Below, one piece after another: positions 58,541 through 64,000 of a DNA stretch of 64,000 bases. The translations under genes were made by a program, and so were the position numbers. Position 1 is the stretch's first letter. Each line of letters begins with the position of its first letter. Below the pieces are notes generated by a model. It was not told where the DNA came from, made no database searches, and saw only the letters and a list, made by a program, of their open reading frames with translations. Source of the DNA: Lantana camara (Eukaryota; Streptophyta; Magnoliopsida; Lamiales; Verbenaceae); contig CM074865.1 in the NCBI GenBank assembly GCA_037501455.1, forward strand, positions 39,848,501-39,912,500, given 5' to 3'.

Positions 58541-58920
58541 AACCCTCGCACTTTACAACTCATGGTTTCAGGTTAACGGACGCTTACTAGAAGGTATCTT
58601 GAAGCCTAGTGTGTCTTCTCGTTAGCATTATAGTCAAGGTTCTTTAGAATAAGTTATGCTTCCGAGCTTGTAATTATCTATTAAGGCATGATCACTACTT
58701 TTGATATCTATACTATGCCATTACTGGCTTATTTATTGCATTCCCCTATCATCGTTTCAAAAGAATTTTAAATTATAAAATTTCCGCTGCAGTGTTTTAA
58801 TACTCTGATATTGTATAGCACTGTCCGTTCGCCGGAGTGTTTCTCGGGTGCTAGGTCTCACATCCACTCGGGAGATACTTTGGTGCGGGGTTGTAGTGTA
58901 TAGGGGCGCTACAACTAAAG

Positions 58921-58932
58921 TGGTATCAGAGC
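58921..58932 (+). other. Primer-binding site
   Basis: TGGTATCAGAGC (initiator tRNA-Met) begins seven bases after the LTR end at 58913. Confidence 0.93.
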
Positions 58933-59233
58933 AACCGGGTTACTCTAGTACCCTAGGTGCTCTTTCTTGAAAAATTTATGTTTTTCAAAAATGCGACATT
59001 TTAAAATACTTTATTGTTACTCTTCTGCATGTTCATATCTCGAGTCCTAGGAATTGCTTCAAGATACCAGTAGGGCCGTTAGTGCATCATGCTTATTCCT
59101 TGTACATATTATGTGTTCATAACTTCAGTGTTATATTTGAATTTATTACTATGTGTCAATCTGTGAATCTGTGAATCATTATTTAACCTCCATGCATTAT
59201 ATTTTCCAATGCGATTGTGATTCTAGCATCATA
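58933..59233 (+). other. Leader of the gag-only element
   Basis: A 300-bp untranslated leader lies between primer site and gag. An upstream in-frame ATG at 59153 is a less likely start than 59234. Confidence 0.75.
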
Positions 59234-60328
59234 ATGTCACCACCAAGGACCCCACACAATCAGACACCATCAGCCACAACAACTTCCACAGGAGCATTAG
59301 ATATAGCAGAGGCCTTTAGACAGTTTATGCAAACATACGTACCAGTACCTAGTCATGGAAATGAAAGAACCTTGGAAAAGTTTCTTCAGTTGAATCCACC
59401 AAAGTTCTTCGGGGAACCCAATGACCTTAAGGCAGAAAATTGGATTGCAAGCCTTGAAAAGATATATGAGGCAATGGATATTTACCCCGAAGATCCAAAA
59501 CGAATACAATATGCAACCTTCTTATTGGAAGAGGCGGCATTAAGTTGGTGGAAGCATGTCAAGCAGAGATGGTTGGATACCGGAGTTCAAAGTAATTGGA
59601 TTGAGTTTGTAAGGGAATTTCAGCATAAGTACATTCCTCAAGTAACCAGGGATGCTCGAGAGGCCGAGTTCATGAATTTAGTACAAGGGTATATGTCAGT
59701 AGCCGAATACGAGGCCAAGTTTGTTAGGTTAATACAATATGCACCACACATCTTGAGTGACGAGCGTCGGAAAACAAAGAGATTTATTGATGGATTGAAA
59801 CCGGACCTACGATGGGCATTAGCTCCTTTTGATATTGAGGGATATACCCGGGCTGTGGATAAAGCACTAAACACTGAGGCAACACACAAGAGTATTCGCC
59901 TGAATTCAAAACATCAAGACCCAACTAACGATAAACTACCACAAGGAGAGAAACGAGTTGCCAGCCAAATTGCTCATATACAAAAGAAGAAATCTAGGCA
60001 TACCCAACAACAATCCTCGCAGGTACCCCTAAAGGTCCAAGATGAAACCATTTGTGACTTCTGTCATGGGCCGCGGCATACTGAAGAAAATTGTTGGAAA
60101 AAGGCCGGCTTATGTTTACGATGTGGTAGTGATGAACACCAAATCCGTGAATGCCCAAAGAAAGCCAAGCAAGGGCAACCAAGGAGAGGAAAAATTATTG
60201 TCGGAACTTCAAGAAATCCATTAGGAAAAGGCAGGGCCTATGCTGTGGACGGAGATGTGCATCCCAAACCTTCAAGTAATGTGAAGGGTACGGTACATGT
60301 TCTTCACACGCCAGTTAAGGTCCTATGA
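59234..60328 (+). CDS. Gypsy-type Gag with two zinc knuckles
   Basis: This is an intact frame of 364 codons from ATG 59234; an upstream in-frame ATG at 59153 would add 27 Cys-rich residues that do not resemble Gag starts, so I prefer 59234. It has a Pro/Thr-rich N-terminus, then the retrotransposon gag domain (about residues 45-195): LNPPKFFGEP, WIASLEKIYEAMDI, LSWWKHV, WIEFVREFQHKYIP, QGYMSVAEYEAKF. A basic linker precedes two CX2CX4HX4C knuckles, CDFCHGPRHTEENC (274-287) and CLRCGSDEHQIREC (294-307), which bind RNA. It should build the virus-like particle and package element RNA. No protease active site follows; the frame stops at 60326-60328. As the only gene in an element with identical LTRs, it may be expressed and use polymerase from an autonomous partner. 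Confidence 0.93.
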   Translation: MSPPRTPHNQTPSATTTSTGALDIAEAFRQFMQTYVPVPSHGNERTLEKFLQLNPPKFFGEPNDLKAENWIASLEKIYEAMDIYPEDPKRIQYATFLLEEAALSWWKHVKQRWLDTGVQSNWIEFVREFQHKYIPQVTRDAREAEFMNLVQGYMSVAEYEAKFVRLIQYAPHILSDERRKTKRFIDGLKPDLRWALAPFDIEGYTRAVDKALNTEATHKSIRLNSKHQDPTNDKLPQGEKRVASQIAHIQKKKSRHTQQQSSQVPLKVQDETICDFCHGPRHTEENCWKKAGLCLRCGSDEHQIRECPKKAKQGQPRRGKIIVGTSRNPLGKGRAYAVDGDVHPKPSSNVKGTVHVLHTPVKVL

Positions 60329-60575
60329 CCCTGGTGTCATGCATTCATTCATTGCATTACAATTATGTGCTTATTTATTTTCTGAGTGCCTTTTCTAGGG
60401 ATTTAGGTCATTATGATATATATATAAACACTTCTCTTCTGGGCTAGTAATCATTACTACCCCCTAGTTTATGAAGTTATTAATGACAAAATATGAGATC
60501 ATCCAAGAAAAGGATGACAGATATTAACAAAATCATTTTTTGACAAAATGAGAATCTGAGGACAGATTCTTTTTA
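60329..60575 (+). other. 3' untranslated region of the gag-only element
   Basis: This is non-coding sequence from the gag stop to the polypurine tract. It ends with the hairpin AGAATCTGAGGACAGATTCT (60551-60570), which matches the layout at 39796-39813 with a compensatory pair change. Confidence 0.75.
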
Positions 60576-60586
60576 AGGGGGGTGGA
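60576..60586 (+). other. Polypurine tract
   Basis: AGGGGGGTGGA directly before the LTR start at 60588. Confidence 0.9.
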
Positions 60587-60587
60587 T

Positions 60588-63500
60588 TGTAACAGCCCAA
60601 ACCTGGGCCGAGTTGGAAAAGGTAAAGTAAAGGGGTTATTCAAGAAGCACTTATAATCTCGGTCCTTATTTATTCTCTTCATGCATCACATTCTATGTGA
60701 CTTATGTGCGTTTATGTGTTACACTTTAATTAAATGATCGTAGATTTAATTATTTCCTTTATTTAACTCGTACCTTGGAACTCTTCCCATAAAATCCTAG
60801 AATTCTAGTATTCATTCCCTTCTAGCATCTAAAACCCTTTCATATGTTTCAAAACCCATTCCTACAGTTTTAGGTTGAAAATTACGAAAATACCCCTATA
60901 GCCCAAAAATATTCCTACGTCTCCCGAAGCACTTTCACTACCCAATATTGTAACCAGAAGAATCCTCACATTATTTCGAGGATCGTGATACTCTCCGTGA
61001 ACCATAATTCCCATCCTAACTCCCGTAGTATCAAAAACCGGCAAAAACCCTAGCTTATGATTCGATCATCAATAAATCCCTACTCATCTACTTTTTGATA
61101 TTCAAAATTATAACCAAAACGATCCTTAAATTATTTCATGAATTTTCATGCATTTACCAAAAACTCGATTTCACCATAGCATATTTTATAAATATTTTCC
61201 TTTTTAAAAATCATCATTTTATTTTAAACAATTAGCTTTTATTCAAAAGTCGAAATTATACTTAAAACGATTCTTGAATTTTTCTCTACATTATAGTGAT
61301 TTTTCCAAACTCTAAACTTTATTATAGCTTCGTTTATATAATTTTCTCATGATTTTCATCAACTTTAGTGTTCATAATTTATAAACAAAAAGTCTAAATA
61401 TTCCACATTTATAATCAAAACGAAGCTCGTTTTTCACTCATTCTTTCATTAATTTACTACTTCAACGTTTTACCTCTCGACTCTTGAATAAATTTTATAT
61501 TATTTTACATTTATTTTTAATCAAAATGACATCATCCATGACCACATGGTCTTCTAGAAGGATTAAACATATGAGCATAATTTCTCCACATTTCCTAACT
61601 AATTACCTAGCATTTGTTTAACATGTAATTTAACCACATCTCCTAATTTATTACCAAGCATTTGTTGAAATATTAGACAACCACATCTCCCTTAAACTTT
61701 CATTTATTGCTTAGAGACCCCTCATGACTACCTATAAATACCCCCTCAAGCCTCATTTATACTTCACAAATCAACACACAAAAATCACTCCCTCTCTTCC
61801 CCTAGCTCACGCCACTTTCTCCCTCTCTCTCCAAGGTATGTTTTTCTTTTATTATTTCATGCTTTATATGATGTTCTTAGTATAATAATAATAGTAGCAT
61901 GTCTAGGATTAATTAAATTATGCTTTAGGAATTTTATTTTATGATATATGTGCATAATTGTTAGTTAAATACAATGTGTGCACATTATGGAATTTTATTT
62001 AATTAAATGCATGAATTATGATATGATATAATGTGAGTATGTATTTAAATGATTATGATCTTGTTTGATTCAATTCATGCCTAGAATAATTTATTTAGAA
62101 TTATTTTTCATAGAGAAGTTTATATATTTTGCTATATTATGCTTCAAATCTTATGTTATGAATATGAATATAATCAAGCATGTGTAGAACATTTATGAAT
62201 ACTTGAAGATTTGAATAAATTCATGTTTAGGAATTTATTTATGAATCATATTTCATGAAAAGTCTATATATTATGCTCATTTATTCTTTAATCTTATGTT
62301 ATGACTATGAATTTGATCAAGAATGCCTAGAACATCTTATGAATATTCAAACATGATGAAGAACATGTTCTTGATGTTCTTGAAGTATGTGTGTGTACCG
62401 TGTGCTAGTGTGTGTAAGTGTGTGTTTGATTTTATGTTTAAAAGTATTTAATCCCCTATGCTTAAATAGTAACCGTTTTTCAATAGTAACCTTGACTTTT
62501 GACTTTAAATATGAATTTTGACCAATAATATCATGTAATAATTTCAAAAATTAATATAAAATAAAATTTGGATTTTTATGAAAGAATTTTTGTCTGACGA
62601 TTTCAAAATCGGGGATTAAATAACGTTTTCAAAATCGGGTCACTTTTATTATAAATAAACCTTAATTTGGATTTATAAATTGAATAAGAATTTCTTGGTT
62701 AATTCGGTTGTATGACTTTGGTATCAGTGTGTTTTATAATAATATTTCAATTCTAGATTACCGAATTTCCTGTACCTTACCGTTACTCCTTGTTATAACA
62801 TGCCTTAATTGTACGCATTCATGTATCGCATTAGTATAGAAAGAACCTAGTTCTCTAAGTCCGTAGTAGTTCACTACTTTCAGGAACTAGGTCTGGACAG
62901 TGGAACCTCGAATACTTTACTTGATTCCGTATCATAGCAGGTGAGGTTAAAATATTTTCAACTGGGGTCATGAGTTTACATATAAAATATTTTATTATTT
63001 ATCCTAATAAGGATTCAGTCTTATTTTCCCTAATTATAGTATTATCCCCTTTTCTGGGAAACATCTGATATAAGGATATCTATTATCCTATTATATAAAA
63101 CAAAATCCTTGTCCAAGTATAAGTTACAAACATATCATACTCAAGTCCATCTTGGTGAGTATTGATATGATGTAACTCAATTCTGTATCCAAAATGCAAG
63201 ATCTGTATCTGTATCTGTATCTGTTGGGCCCGGTGGTACGGTAGAACTAATAGCCGGGTGGCAAGGGCCATCGTCTATTACTATACCTGCCGCCAAATCT
63301 GATCTTAATGTTGGTTTAACTGGAGGTTAGTTATTCCACATTAAGTGACGGGAAAGGTACGTCCCTCCCTCTGTCTGTTTCTGGATCTCGAGGGGTTGCT
63401 CCCGACAGATCATGGAGGAAAAAGGCTGGATTGATTCTGTTATTTCTGATTTCATTCTGTTTAAGGAGTAAAGGATGGAGAACGCCTACTTGCAGGGCAT

Positions 63501-64000
63501 TATTACTTTATTATCATACGGTTCATATTTTCAAGAATCTGATACCCAGTCCCCTTATTCCCTTTTTCTCAAAATAAATATGAACCAAATATTTGTATTA
63601 ATTATTATTTTATTGATTTCCGGTATAGTACTATTAATATATTATTTTATTAATAGTATCAAACTCCAACTTTTATAGTCAAACACTTTTTCAAATATAC
63701 CTATACATATATATGTAGTTCCAACTACCCCCTCACTTAGTCACTTTGACTAACCCTCGCACTTTACAACTCATGGTTTCAGGTTAACGGACGCTTACTA
63801 GAAGGTATCTTGAAGCCTAGTGTGTCTTCTCGTTAGCATTATAGTCAAGGTTCTTTAGAATAAGTTATGCTTCCGAGCTTGTAATTATCTATTAAGGCAT
63901 GATCACTACTTTTGATATCTATACTATGCCATTACTGGCTTATTTATTGCATTCCCCTATCATCGTTTCAAAAGAATTTTAAATTATAAAATTTCCGCTG
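60588..64000 (+). repeat. 3' LTR of the gag-only element, cut by window edge
   Basis: A copy of 55377-58789 at offset 5211. The TATA box and exon 1 recur at 61732-61835, the mini-exon at 62884-62940 and the branch-point hairpin at 63739-63751. The last 124 bp or so lie outside the window. Confidence 0.95.

Larger units (their letters stand above)
55377..58913 (+). repeat. 5' LTR of the gag-only element
   Basis: This 3537-bp LTR runs from TGTAACAGCCC to GGGGCGCTACA. It holds a TATA box and exon 1 (56521-56624), a mini-exon (57673-57729), a (TCTGTA)n run near 57989-58013, the branch-point hairpin (58528-58540) and the conserved 3' end. Short open frames occur identically in both LTRs and have no known domain. 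Confidence 0.95.
55377..64000 (+). mobile_element. Young gag-only Gypsy-type retrotransposon, runs off window
   Basis: The order is LTR, primer site, gag, polypurine tract, LTR. The interior is only 1674 bp and codes for gag alone; there is no protease, reverse transcriptase or integrase, so the element is non-autonomous. The second LTR is visible for 3413 of an expected 3537 bp, at a constant offset of 5211 bp, and I saw no difference from the first. The insertion is therefore very recent. The right TSD lies about 124 bp beyond the window. Confidence 0.93.

Noticed and set aside
59153..59233. Upstream ATG as the Gag start
   Set aside because: The 27 added residues are Cys/His-rich without likeness to Gag N-termini; ATG 59234 followed by the Pro/Thr-rich start fits better.

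Overview
This 64 kb window is plant nuclear DNA, most likely from a dicot. It is AT-rich and consists almost entirely of nested transposable elements: Copia and Gypsy-type LTR retrotransposons, non-autonomous long-LTR elements, two TRIMs, a CACTA transposon, a Mutator-like MITE and a probable SINE. The only trace of a host gene is one broken exon of an x-type (plastid) thioredoxin at 54913-55152, minus strand. No rRNA gene, true tRNA gene, CRISPR array or intact host gene was seen.

The layout can be solved from terminal sequences and target-site duplications (TSDs). The scaffold is an old plus-strand Copia element inserted beside the thioredoxin exon, in what looks like its intron 1. Its pieces lie at 15962-16547 (leader), 31621-32325 (leader), 43447-46644 and 47132-47556 (leader and decayed gag-pol), 51723-51770 (tail) and 51771-53831 (3' LTR). 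Into it went: a younger minus-strand Copia of the same family (16548-31620, TSD ATTTG), itself carrying two solo LTRs (18807-21092, TSD ACATC; 22622-25761, TSD CGCCT); a CACTA element (32329-43443, TSD TGG), itself carrying a complete long-LTR retroelement (34078-42461, TSD AGTGC); a TRIM (46645-47131, TSD GTTAC); and a solo LTR (47557-51717, TSD TGAGA), itself carrying a MITE (49270-49779). On the left, a minus-strand Gypsy LTR plus gag fragment (12035-15961) interrupts the old Copia leader. It is interrupted in turn by a minus-strand long-LTR element (2298-12034), which holds a solo LTR (6827-9786, TSD AAAAC) and a plus-strand LTR (634-2297) cut by another Copia LTR (1-633).

The right end (55377-64000) is a very young gag-only Gypsy-type element. 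I saw no difference between its two LTRs over 3.4 kb. It lies just upstream of the thioredoxin exon, whose presumed intron also carries a second TRIM (54179-54772, TSD CATAA).

The most interesting signal is inside the long LTRs. Although they differ strongly in sequence, they share one architecture: in the best cases a TATA box and short first exon ending at a good splice donor; then in all of them a 42-82 nt mini-exon bounded by an AG acceptor and usually a GTGAGG donor, then a second intron ending in a small covarying hairpin that holds a branch-point-like CTRAC/CTRAA, a CAG acceptor, and a conserved 3' end. Four of the LTR types also carry, upstream of the mini-exon, an array of short palindromes whose word differs between families while the spacing (about 32-35 and 42-50 bp) is kept. 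This looks like a conserved, spliced leader or RNA module in long LTRs. It is inferred from sequence pattern only.
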